From: Aphrocallistes beatrix
Lineage: Eukaryota; Porifera; Hexactinellida; Sceptrulophora; Aphrocallistidae
Direction: 5' to 3'
Length of the DNA: 64,000 nucleotides
Assembly (NCBI GenBank): GCA_963281255.1
Contig: OY725499.1
Location: 62,001-126,000, forward strand
The notes under the pieces are model-generated. The model saw only the letters and a list, made by a program, of their open reading frames with translations, searched no databases and had not been told where the DNA came from. The translations under genes were made by a program, and so were the position numbers. The first letter of the stretch is position 1. Each line of letters opens with the position of its first letter. Of this stretch, positions 1 through 10,400 are shown one piece after another.

Positions 1-21
1 CCAGTTAATTATTTTTAAAAT

Positions 22-192
22 TACAGTCAAGGTCGCTTATTGTGAACCACCAGGGGACCAAAAAATGTTCATAATAGAGATACTTCATATTAAGCGAACT
101 TGATTCAATACAAATCCTATCTAAAAAATGAAATTGGGACCAGGAGGTTAGTCATAATAAACGAAAGTTCGTAATAAGCGACCCTGACTGTA
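22..192. repeat. MITE-like element, family A
   Basis: About 170 bp bounded by TA. The ends are inverted: the left begins CAGTCAAGGTCGCTTATT and the right ends in ACCCTGACTG. Further copies lie at 11565-11903 and 36167-36321. There is no coding capacity, so it is a non-autonomous element. The TA flanks and CGCTTA-type end recall pogo/Tigger-like elements, which is inference. Confidence 0.8.
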
Positions 193-295
193 TATTAAAA
201 GGACCCCAGTCATTAATTAACTATAAAAACAAGTGAAATTCTAATTTCTGTTCAAATACAAAATAACTAAAGAATCGAGGAAGGAAATAAGGAAA

Positions 296-712
296 TCAGA
301 TCATTAGCTTCTCAATGACTAACTGTAGTTCTTGTATCTGACTCTTCAGCTGACTGCCCTCGACAATAACGACAGAGCAGGCGACCACAGCTCGCGAAAC
401 CCCGCAAGCGCGTCCTAGCGCCTCTTTCGAGCGAACAAACACAAACGGCACATTCTTGTCCTCGCATAGCAACGGGAGATGCAGGATGATCTCAATGGGT
501 TCGCAATCTGCGGCCATTACAATGAACTCGGACTGTCCTCGGTTCAAACTCTTGGTCGCTTCGTTGGCGCCGCGTTTCAGCTGTTTGTAGTTGTCCGCTT
601 GCTTGAGGAGCTCGAGGATCTTCAGGGTGAGGTCAGGGGCGGCTAGGGGGAACGCTTTCGGACTAATTTCGGACGTTTCCTCTTTTAGACTTGTTTCCAT
701 TGCGGTTGCCAT
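296..712 (-). CDS. SNU13: SNU13 / NHP2-like protein 1 (15.5K RNA-binding protein)
   Basis: An intronless 138-aa protein of the L7Ae/L30e family. Known role of the family: it binds the kink-turn of U4 snRNA in the U4/U6.U5 tri-snRNP and of box C/D snoRNAs, in the nucleus and nucleolus. Nearly the whole length matches the family pattern, including the segments [38 protein letters not shown] and [14 protein letters not shown]. It is about 10 residues longer than the usual 128 aa, all at the N-terminus. The start is the first ATG. It lies one base after a pyrimidine-rich splice acceptor (tttttatcag), so the mRNA probably gets its 5' leader by splicing. The NLR gene follows on the other strand about 2.2 kb away. 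Confidence 0.95.
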   Translation of the reverse strand: MATAMETSLKEETSEISPKAFPLAAPDLTLKILELLKQADNYKQLKRGANEATKSLNRGQSEFIVMAADCEPIEIILHLPLLCEDKNVPFVFVRSKEALGRACGVSRAVVACSVVIVEGSQLKSQIQELQLVIEKLMI

Positions 713-2924
713 TCTGATAAAAAAGTTTGCCTTATATCTACTGGTTCTGTGTAGAAATGAGAGTAGAATTAATGAAGTGAGGTATTTAGAGATTTATTTG
801 GGATGCTTAGTGGGAAAAATTGAATAAAATTTGCTCTAACATGACGTTCCTAAGCATAAACATATGCTATGCGTGGAAACTGGATTGGTTATCAATGAAT
901 TTCACATTTTAATCGTAAATTTGGGCAAACATTACGCATTTATGGAAATATTTCATAACTAGAGTTCACAAAAACGAATTTATTCGTAAAAAACAGAAGT
1001 TTGGTTCAAAATATTATCTCATGTAGCGTATCCTTAGTTTAGAAGTTCAAATAACTTCAATTAGAAGTGGATAAGATTCTATAAACTGACTCCATAAGCA
1101 TTTTAATATTTAATCATTGCTAATAAGATATCTTATGACAATGTAAAGAAATTGAATCTTACTGTAGGCAGAGTTAAAGTATATAAGAGTTTGTATTGTG
1201 AAAATAATTTGAATAAGATCTCGCATCTAATCATTTTCATCTCATACAAACTAACACAAGTGCAATTTAACGAATCTATTCGAGACTATCCATATCTCAT
1301 GTGAGTTGAATTCGTTAATATTAACCGTTAATTAATACTAACACATACTTGCCAACTGTCCCGCTTTTTCCACTCTTCTAATGAGCTAATTTTCACGAGT
1401 GTCCCACTATTACATGCAATTTCTCCATTATGTTCCGCTCTTTTTTTAAATTCTATGTATAGTATCTTTCTATTGAGTCCGCCATGTCCTGCGAAATCAA
1501 CACTGTCCCATTTTTGTCATGGCTCAAGATGGCTTGTAAACTAACAGGTTTACATTTCGCGACTATCGGACACTTTGTATCCACCTAAACCACCCCTTAG
1601 TTATTTTTTTTCACTTTCAATTTTGACTTTTATCGAGAATGTGTCAATGTATTTTGAGTTTTATCTCTGAAATGGTTTGATTATGAAATTCATTCTAGTG
1701 GGGAATGGACTGAGCGTTTAGAGGCAATAACTGCTCTAGCAAAAAATTCAAGATTAAATTAGAAATTGTGATTAAATCGCGAAATTTTTAATTTTTCGCG
1801 GCTCAAAAATTGATTTCACACCTCTAATGTTTTTTTAGAAGTCTGCTACAGCTTGATATTCAATAAAAATTTTTTTGAATAATTTTGATTTTTAAGCATG
1901 TTTTGCGAAATTTGCCAATTCATTGCTTTATACGCAAAAAAACAAGCAAAAATGACAAATATTTATCAGAGACACTATGAAATGCAATATTCGAAATCTA
2001 CATTCTCGAAAATCCCAAATTTACCATTGAAACACATGTCAGAAGCTTCTATGAAAATTAATATGCTTTGTGGTCTATTTAGAAAACAAAATATTTAATC
2101 CTTATTCACTTCTTAATTAGAAATTGTGATTAAATCGCGAAATTCTTACTTTTACGCGATCCAAAAATAGCTTATACCAAGCCAATGTTATTATTGAAGT
2201 CTGCTACTGCTTTCTATTCAATAAAAACAGTTTGAAAAATTTTTCTGTTTTAAGCATATTTTGCCAAAATTGATACTTCATTATTTTTTTAGAAACAAAA
2301 ACATACAAATATTTATCTCGTATATTATAAATCTATTGCTTTGTGGTTATTTTGAAAGCAAAATATTTGTCTTAAAATATCAAAAAACAACATTTTGACT
2401 CGACACCTTTCGAAGACTTAAAATATTCGTTAAAAGCTATTTATTACTACCTCTCAATCGTTCCCGTTTCATGAAATACTTTTGTCCAGGTAGTGTATAA
2501 TAATAAGATGATGACACCGCTTATTTAACAGAACACTTCGGTACCCGATTTTTGTCCGAATTAATAAGCAGAGTTCCTAATTATGCAATTTTGTATTCGC
2601 TTTGATGTTCATGGACACCTTTGTTCCTGTAAATTTGTCCCATTTGAGCGATTTTCCCGATTAATCGGTCTCCTAATTAATTAAATGGAGTCACCTTAGA
2701 ACATACAGGTGACTCCGCTTAATAAGTACACTTTGGTCCCGTTTTTTTTGTCACGATTAAGCGGAGTTCCCAGTTAACCGATGAAATTTAGTATTAACTT
2801 CTATGTATGGAAACAATTCTGTTCCTGGAGACTTGTCCCTATTATGCGGAGTTTGTGTATATTGTTGTTGCGTTTTTCTCAAACTTTTTTTAATTTTATA
2901 TTCCTCTTTTTTAGAGTCTCAAAA
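713..2924. other. Intergenic region with old repeats
   Basis: No convincing gene. At 1346-1560 there is a degraded copy of a repeat starting with tgccaactgtcccgctttt, also seen at about 37566-37750 and 46155-46320. A diverged direct duplication of about 300 bp lies at 1757-2400. It carries the shared phrase attgtgattaaatcgcgaaa at both starts. An old pogo-like element of family B occupies about 2705-2860. Short reading frames here look fortuitous. Confidence 0.6.
1757..2400. repeat. Diverged tandem direct duplication
   Basis: The block beginning at 1757 (attagaaattgtgattaaat) recurs from 2117 in the same orientation. The same order of landmarks follows: gaagtctgctac, attcaataaaaa, ttaagcat, then a tttgcc-type phrase. 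The copies differ by many substitutions and indels, so the duplication is old. No coding function is visible. Confidence 0.65.
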
Positions 2925-5585
2925 ATGGCAAAAAGTTTTGAAGAATTATCAGACCTTATCGAGATAAGTGACCAGCTGTCATCTGAAAATGTCCAGAAAC
3001 TGAAAGCATTACTGAAAATACCAGCTGCAATCGCTGACAAAGTTACTGATGGTACAACGCTTCTAACCACATTGCAAGACTGGGGTGAACATAATCCATC
3101 TCTGTTCTACGATGGAATGAAAGAAATAGGAAGATCTGACCTGTTGGAAATATCCAAAAAGTATCCATGGTTAGCTTCAGGAACTTCCATTGAACGAGAA
3201 AAGGAAACTTCTGTCCAAAGTCTCGTAACAGTTTTGCAAAACGAACTCACTGACAAAGACTGGAACCGAATCAAACTAATGAATCCCACTATTAATGTGT
3301 CCCTGCCATTTGATGCCAAATTGGAATTTCTCCTCCAGAATCGTTACATCGACACTGACCTAACACAGCTAACTAAACTATTATCAACGATTAAACGTGA
3401 AGATATCGCAAATATTGTTCAAAAACATCAGCAGTATTTCACTGAAAATCCTTCCCTGGTGTCAAATTTCGCAAAGCACCTCAACGTTGTCGAGAAGGAT
3501 ATTGCTCAATGGAATGTTTCCCTCAAGAAATACCTAGAACTTCAGAATAAGAAAGTTCAGCAGATGCTAGATGACGAAGAAAAGGTGGATCTCGAATCCG
3601 TATTCGTTCCTTTGACGATTATCAAAGAAGAGCCCAGATTAGTGAATCCAGAGGACGAGACCACCTACAATGAAATCGCATTTATGCGTAAAATCGCAAG
3701 CAAACAAATCGACATCACACCTGTCGATTTCGATGAAGAATTAAAAAAATATTTACCCTCAAATCCTAAAAATCCGAAAATAAAACCACAAATCTGGTGC
3801 CTCATCGGGAATCCTGGCTGCGGCAAGACATTTCTTTGCCATAGGATAGGCCTTCTTTTCGGTCAAAGCAAACTTCCACAATTCTCCTTCGCTGTTTCCA
3901 TTCCTTGTCGGAACGCAGAATGGCACCAAATGGAACAGAGCAAGAAAGTGTCTGTTGGCATCAATACGGAATTCATACAAAACTGGCTCTGCTTATCCAT
4001 GCCAGTCAATGCCAGCTGGCGTTCCGACCTTGCGAAACATCTCGTTGAGTCAGACGGTGAAGGACTTCTCATTATCATTGACAGTCTAGACGAGTACACC
4101 AAAGAAGTTCCCTTCCAACGAACTCTCCTCTTCCTTCTCCTCACGAGAAAAGTCCTAACATCCTCCACCATCCTCGTGACGAGCCGTCCAGGTGCTTATA
4201 CAAACATTTCTTCCAACTTCCAACTCAGCATCGACCGCTTTTATCAAGTCCTCGGATTCTCTCCTGAGAACCGAGACCTCTACTTCCGCATCCAACTTCC
4301 AGAACAGGAGAAACTGGATCAGTTGAAGTATTTAATCCACCTCCATGACGATATAAACCAGCTCTCTCTCGTGCCAGTAAACGCGTCATTATTCGCAGCT
4401 CTTGTTCGTGAAAATGATAATGTGAGCGCCTTCACCCTCACACTCCTCTACACAGAGTTGATCAGCTACCTGATCAGGCGACAACTCTCAAGAATGAACT
4501 TGAAGCACCTGGCCAAGAAACAGTTGTTTCCCCGAATGCATCCAGATGTAGTGGATTGTCTGCATCGCGTCGGCGAGGTAGCCTATCTCGGAGTGTCCAG
4601 TCGAGAACTGACCTCCACGAAGGACATCCTCCTTAACGTGGACGGAGTAGATGAGGCATGCCAGTGCTTGGGCCTGGCAGAAGAGCACATTAAGAAGCTC
4701 CCTCATGGCAAAGTTGTCCGTGTGTGGTGTTTTTCCCACCTGACCATCCAAGAGTTTGTCGGTGCCAACTGGTTGCGCAATTGTTCATGGAGGGACCAAT
4801 GCCTAAGCACTCGCTACATTGTCAACTCCGATGACAACTTTTCAGTGTTTAAGATGGTGGTGAGGTTTGTGTGCGGTTTATTGTCCGACGATGCAGACCT
4901 GATTCTCTCCATCCTGTTCAAATTCATTCCAACCAAGACAGTTGACATGATCCAGATGCCACTGATATGGCAACTCAACTATGACAAACAATTTCTCAAA
5001 TATTCGGGTTGTAAGGAATTTACTCGAGATTTCTTAGTTTTGTCTGAAATGCTTTTTGAATGCGACTCCAAATCGGTTTTAAAATCATTTTCGAAATTCC
5101 GTCGTTTCCTTCCTGAGTCGCTATACTTCTATTTGGATGATTCCATATCTCCTAACGAGTGGAAGTGTTTCTTGAAGTCGCTACGTCTCCTCCGTTCCAT
5201 ACAACTAATATATTTCAATACAGAATACTTCTCTCCGTCTCAGTTCAGATCATTACTGGAGCATCTGCATACTTGTTCCCTGAGATACTTAGCAGTGAGG
5301 TTCGATGACGTAGGCTTTTCCACTTTCTCTTCTTACAGTGAAGTCCTGGAAGAGATTCAGCTACCTCCTGGAACTAAGCTTAGTTTGGAACTTGAAGATT
5401 GTGACCTCATAGACAGTGACTCAGCTGTTCATGTGTCCAATCTTCAGATTCTCAAACTATCCACGAGTTTGTGTTTCGATTATACAGAATTCCCGCCTAA
5501 ATTTCTTAAGCAAATAGGGAATCAATTGAAGTACATTGAGAACTTGCACTTTAGTCCCAGTAACTCCGAAGAAAACGAACTTTAA
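2925..5585 (+). CDS. NLR-type receptor, tandem DED-like domains plus NACHT
   Basis: 886 aa from the ATG at 2925. This start follows a strong acceptor (cctcttttttag) by 10 bases. The 48 extra in-frame residues upstream translate an old transposable element and are rejected. Residues about 3-80 look like a death effector domain: LSS/LK helix pattern and GRSDLL near its end. About 98-180 is a second, more diverged one ending KREDI. The NACHT domain follows, with P-loop GNPGCGKT near residue 295 and Walker B LLIIIDSLDEY near 380, then winged-helix-like sequence. Family knowledge: NLRs are cytosolic pattern sensors that oligomerise on nucleotide exchange and recruit death-fold adaptors. The frame ends in TAA at 5583-5585, but a leucine-rich frame continues directly in another phase. 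The gene is therefore either frameshifted, mis-assembled, or spliced in a way I cannot resolve. Confidence 0.85.
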   Translation: MAKSFEELSDLIEISDQLSSENVQKLKALLKIPAAIADKVTDGTTLLTTLQDWGEHNPSLFYDGMKEIGRSDLLEISKKYPWLASGTSIEREKETSVQSLVTVLQNELTDKDWNRIKLMNPTINVSLPFDAKLEFLLQNRYIDTDLTQLTKLLSTIKREDIANIVQKHQQYFTENPSLVSNFAKHLNVVEKDIAQWNVSLKKYLELQNKKVQQMLDDEEKVDLESVFVPLTIIKEEPRLVNPEDETTYNEIAFMRKIASKQIDITPVDFDEELKKYLPSNPKNPKIKPQIWCLIGNPGCGKTFLCHRIGLLFGQSKLPQFSFAVSIPCRNAEWHQMEQSKKVSVGINTEFIQNWLCLSMPVNASWRSDLAKHLVESDGEGLLIIIDSLDEYTKEVPFQRTLLFLLLTRKVLTSSTILVTSRPGAYTNISSNFQLSIDRFYQVLGFSPENRDLYFRIQLPEQEKLDQLKYLIHLHDDINQLSLVPVNASLFAALVRENDNVSAFTLTLLYTELISYLIRRQLSRMNLKHLAKKQLFPRMHPDVVDCLHRVGEVAYLGVSSRELTSTKDILLNVDGVDEACQCLGLAEEHIKKLPHGKVVRVWCFSHLTIQEFVGANWLRNCSWRDQCLSTRYIVNSDDNFSVFKMVVRFVCGLLSDDADLILSILFKFIPTKTVDMIQMPLIWQLNYDKQFLKYSGCKEFTRDFLVLSEMLFECDSKSVLKSFSKFRRFLPESLYFYLDDSISPNEWKCFLKSLRLLRSIQLIYFNTEYFSPSQFRSLLEHLHTCSLRYLAVRFDDVGFSTFSSYSEVLEEIQLPPGTKLSLELEDCDLIDSDSAVHVSNLQILKLSTSLCFDYTEFPPKFLKQIGNQLKYIENLHFSPSNSEENEL

Positions 5586-6451
5586 TTCCACTTCTCAACC
5601 CTGAACAGGAACGACCGAAGTTCTTTCAAAAAATCAAAAAGTGGTCCAGCCGTAACAGTCCCATCGTCCCTGCTGCTACACAGCTCACCGGTCTACATCT
5701 CTATAAGATTAGAGGATATGAACAGGGATTAGGAACACTACTCCCTCTACTCTCCAATCTACAGGAGATAACATTGTATAGTGGAGATACAAACTCACTA
5801 CTACCTCACCTCTGCAATCTATCCAGACTCACATACCTACGTCTATATCCCTACGACTATACAACTGAAATCACCGTACATAAATATCTACTACGAGTCC
5901 TGAATACTAACAAACACACTCTGAGAGGATTGGAGTTGTCTGATTTAGACACAGTTAGACTAACTCGTTGGGATGAATTCTTCAGCTCAATAAGCACATG
6001 TACCAACTTAGTACTTATTCGACTAAGCGACACTACACTACAACATGATTATGTCACTCTCCTCGGTACAGCAGTGAGTAGACTCAGATCTTTAGTCTAT
6101 TTGGAACTATTTATAGTCCCACTAGATGAAATTGTGTTGTTACATATGTGTAGAGGACTCATCCACCATCCTACTATCCAGTACTTAGGACTAAAGTGGT
6201 GTAAACTCAATTCCAACTGTTGTGATCCTCTCACACACCTCATACCGACTCTACTACAGCTGAAGAAACTATACCTGGAGCAGAATAACATTTATGAACC
6301 AAATCCCGAACCCTTCCTACTTCTTGAACAAACAGCTAAGCTATATTCTGTAACTCTTGAAGTTACAACTCAGGAAGATTGTGAAAAATACCATATTTTT
6401 GATGTTTCAATCTTGTTTACTTTTCTATTTCCTTGTTTACTTAGTTATTAG
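5585..6451 (+). pseudogene. Leucine-rich repeat part of the NLR, in a shifted frame
   Basis: This open frame of about 288 codons directly follows the NACHT frame in a different phase. Its first codons (IPLLNPEQERPKFF) read naturally after the preceding ...SEENEL. It carries leucine-rich repeats of about 28 residues, for example LPHLCNLSRLTYLRLYPY, LRGLELSDLDTVRLTRWDEF and LKKLYLEQNNIYEP. This is the usual C-terminal sensor region of NLRs. No ATG of its own opens it. A one-base insertion or two-base deletion near 5580 would separate it from the N-terminal part. No GT-AG intron that restores the frame was found. It may be a genuine disabling mutation, a sequencing error, or the second exon of a gene spliced in a way I missed. 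The last 15-20 residues are hydrophobic. Confidence 0.7.
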
Positions 6452-6494
6452 TATTTGTTATTAGAAACTATCAAGAATTCCTTTGTGTCTCTGT

Positions 6495-7190
6495 CAGGGT
6501 TGAGTTCAAGTACAATTGTACTTAAGTACATTTTTTGAGTACTTGTACTTGTACTTAAGTACTTTCTTGTTGTCCTTCACTTTTTATATTATAGTACACC
6601 CTCGCTAATACGAACAGCTCTGTTCCAATCATCGAAAAAATCGTTCGGATTAGTGAAATAACACTAATTCAATAGGGCATTAATTATAATACATTTGCAT
6701 TGTTAGAATATTAAGGATATTATTTCGCTATGATTGCTTATTTAACGAGGTTTCTCAATCTTAATGATAAATTTAAGTTTATAAACGTTTATTCAAAGCA
6801 TAGAGGCGAATAAAATTATATTTTGGCTGTTCGAAATTTAAGAATGAAGTGTTCGGATTAACGAGGGTTCGGATTGGCGAGGTTCGGACTAGCGAGGGTG
6901 TACTGTAGTATGAAATGAATACCATCAATATATTTCCAACACAATATTTATTTTTTACTTTGTAGTGATACTTAGTACTATATTAGGATTTTGTGTTAGT
7001 GTCCCGTACTACTTCAACATTCAATTAAATAAATGTGTGTAATATTATTTAAACCATTTTGCACTATTAGTACAAGAGATTTATCATAAGAGCTTGGAAA
7101 GTACTTGTACTTAAGTACTTTCGCATTTTTTCGGTGTACTTGTACTTAAGCACTTACAGAAGTACTTGAACCCAACCCTGGTCTCTGTTC
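6495..7190. repeat. Inverted-repeat element rich in GTACTTAAGTAC, with a nested element
   Basis: The left end (cagggttgagttcaagtac) is mirrored at the right (gtacttgaacccaaccctg). The inside is full of short GTACTTAAGTAC palindromes. A complete family C element (6592-6907) is inserted within it. The element is non-coding. It lies between the NLR and the 3' end of SLC12A9. Confidence 0.75.
6592..6907. repeat. MITE-like element, family C
   Basis: About 315 bp, TA-flanked, with ends AGTACACCCTCGCTAATACGAAC and the inverse GGTTCGGACTAGCGAGGGTGTACT. Other copies are at 14274-14591 (opposite orientation) and 20397-20680. The internal sequence is AT-rich and non-coding. Confidence 0.85.
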
Positions 7191-7451
7191 GTATTAGTTC
7201 AGTTCATGTGTAGTTCTACATAGACACGGGATGGAGCAGAATAGAACAAGATACATGTGCTATTCCTAACATGCAAACCTGTTTCAATTTGTCCATCATA
7301 GTCTGTAGAGTATTCACTCTTGTCCGAACTTAAGCATTGCACAGAATAGAGTTAGGATCTTATTAAACAAACCATTGTACAAACTGAACAAAATATTCCT
7401 ATACAATACCCAATACAGAGAGAGACAGAGTGTGTGTTGAAAACCGCGATT

Positions 7452-10400
7452 TCACTGCGGAGCGTGTATAACTTCCGTTTCCCCGTATATGAGCAGACAG
7501 GGCGGTAGGTCTGACGTCATCTTGTCCAGGTCCTGGAGATAGTCGGTGTAGAGGTCGACATGAGCTGGCGGCTTGGGCAGATAGCAGAACACGACCTTCG
7601 TGTTGAAGAGCCGATCTCGTATCATCTGGTTCAGCCAGTTGAACGGGTGCAGAGTGGGGTTGGGTGGGAGTGTCTGAGTGACAAAGGTGTCCTCTTCCGG
7701 GATGGTGGGTGCTACTGTGCCTAGCGGGGTGTTTGTCAGGACGACCTCCACTCTCGCTCTGATCCTCAGCTCTTCCAGGGCGCGCTTCAACGTGTTGAGC
7801 CAATGCACGCCTTGCTCGTGTGAAAAAGCGCACGTGAACACGCGTAAGCATGCATTCCTCCACCCGGGCACCATCTGTATGATGCAGGCGAACTGTAGCA
7901 TGATGAGCTGTGTGTCGTCCAGGTCTCCTTGCACCAGGGGGTCCTGCACAATGTAGTCAGGACTGACGAGCCAGATGTCGATGTAGAAGTTGGATTGGAA
8001 CAGTCCGCGAGAGATCTTCTCCAGCTGCCAAGCACAAACAGAAACAAGTCTCAAGTTAGAAAGATTCCTTCTAATCCATGGTTCGAATTTGTGTAATCTA
8101 CTAGGTACTCTTGTAGTGGCTTAAAGTGGGCTTTTTAATTTCGGTTTAACAACTTAGTTAACCGTGATGGATTTTGGTAATTTTAAATACGAATATTTTC
8201 CTTTTAGTGGAATTTCTGAATGTTTCGGGATCAAAATAGTTTATAATGATTCGTAACGACCTTTGTATTTTGCTATTTTCAATTTATCAGTGGTGTTTTT
8301 GATAACAAGAAATTGCCATAGGGTATCCACGAGGGAGAAAATATAGAAATAGATTATTCTCATTTTAGAATATTCATAAAAATATCCCCTTCCTCCCCAG
8401 AAAACGGTTATAACCTACAAACGAATTTCCCTTCTAATCCCTGGTTCCAATCAACATCTATGAGTCCTACCTTAGAGAAATGCCTCGCAATACACACATT
8501 CTTTTGCAGTCTGAGTGCATCATTGATGAGCTGGACATACTCCATCTCTGTGAGGTCCTTTTCATGCTGTGAATGCTCATTCAGTGGTAGGAATGTGTCC
8601 ATCAGAAATGAGAGGTGTGTGTCCTTCTCCAGCTTTTCTCTCTTGATCAGCGAGTACAGGGAATCTTGTTGTGGATTCGAATCGTAGAAGCCGAATACGA
8701 TTGTGTTAGGTTTCATTCCTCCCAGACCTGACACCTAACCAAGCAATACACTCGTATTAGCACATGATCTTAGCTTATTAGAACGGTTCCTAGCTCTTTC
8801 TCTCCGTACGCACGATTCTGCGAAATCTGATACTCTGATTTAAATTTTGTATGTAAGGCACCTTTATCGTGTAGATGTGTACCTGATATTTATTTTACTG
8901 AATTTAATCACATCCGGTTCTAAGTTAATACTTATGTATAGAATCTTATTTTTACACCTTCTAGAGGTATGAATGAGAACATGATTTCTAAGGAATTTCA
9001 TTTTATTTTTGCTCACTTACCTCAAAACTAATAAGATTTTAGAGTTAATCAGGCGTATTTTTCCAGAATTTCGTTCACTTTTAACTACATTCGACTCCGC
9101 TTAATAGGGTTACATCGGTCAGAGGACATTTTGCCCCGATTAAGCGGAGAACCTTATTAACCCGAGGATTACTTGGGGTCAAAGGTATAAATAGAAATGA
9201 CCCAGCTTTCACTTTCATTTTCAGTTTACTTTCAATTAACTTTCACTTTCAATTCAACATTCCTGGACGTGCTCGGGTTAACCGAAAATATTTTGTATTA
9301 GCTTCTATGTGTGAGAGCTATTCCGGTCCTGCCAAAAGTGCTCCGATTAAACAGTGGCCCTATTAAGCGGACTCGACTGTATATACTATTCATTATTATT
9401 TATTATTCTTAGTACTTAACCTTCTACTTCTTTACTAAGATACAAATTCCTAGCATAACTACGGTCGGAGTACCTGTATGAGAGTGTTTATCGCATGCGA
9501 CATGGAAGGAGATATGGTCACTTCTACGAAAGCTTTCACTTTGGCCAAATCCACGAGTTTAAGCCAAGCCTGATACGTCGTATGGTAGTTCCCTACCAAC
9601 ACATCATCCTCCATGGACCCCTTCAGCACATGTCCCAGTATGTAGAGGCCCGACTTCTTCATCTGATTCATGAACTGGATCAGCTGGACGGAAGAGCGAG
9701 GGTTGGAGACGAGCAGGAGCAGCTGAGGTCTCCAGTACTTCACATGGTCTTTACGGATGTCCAGCATCAGCAAGTACTTCCTCACCTGTCAGGCAGGCTT
9801 CAATGCAAACTTTCTATTCATTTATTCATTCATTTTAGTGCTTTTCTAGCAAAGTTTTTCAATAAATTTAGACGAATTCAGCTTGCTTCAAACGTTAAAT
9901 CGAATTAACTGAATAGAATAGTTACTCTTAAGACATCCAAGTCCATATTGTATTGGGTTAAAAAAGGATTTTTTTCAATAAATGACTGAAAACTGTACTT
10001 TTAAATGATGTCCAAAATTTCAGTTTTTGGTCATGAAAAGGACAAAAAAACTGGAATTTCGGACATCATAAATAAAATAAACTAAATTTGCACATCCTTT
10101 TATCCTGGACATTTGCCAAAAAACTGGATTGTCCAGAGCAAAAGGTGTAATCTGGTCCCCGTAATGATAGACTACCTGATGGAAGATGAGCGCCTGTGTG
10201 ATATCTCCCCATGAGGTCGGGGTTTTTCTGTAGTGTATGATGACGATGAGAGAGAGGTAGAGGATGATGGCGATTCCTGCGAAGAGAGCGTTCACTACGA
10301 ACATCATCACGAGGCAAGCGAGGAAACCGAGGAGAGCTGTTGTCCAGTGGAAGTACTTGAAAGTTGGGCGGAAATTGGGTGCTGAAGCCCATTCCAACGC

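Noticed and set aside
2781-2924. 48-residue N-terminal extension of the NLR frame
   Set aside because: This stretch is an old family B-like element (gactccgcttaataagtaca, cttctatgtatgg) plus a splice acceptor. The ATG at 2925 starts exactly where the death-effector pattern begins.
5560-5615. A 49-bp intron (GTAACT ... GAACAG) bridging the NLR frame break
   Set aside because: The sites look acceptable, but removing it does not bring the LRR frame into phase.
7399-8047. Overlapping frames antisense or shifted to the last SLC12A9 exon
   Set aside because: They are shadows of the SLC12A9 coding frame, which alone matches the family and the splice phases.
8080-8100. ggttcgaattt resembling a tRNA T-arm
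   Set aside because: No matching acceptor stem, D-arm or anticodon arm can be drawn around it. No tRNA was found in the window.
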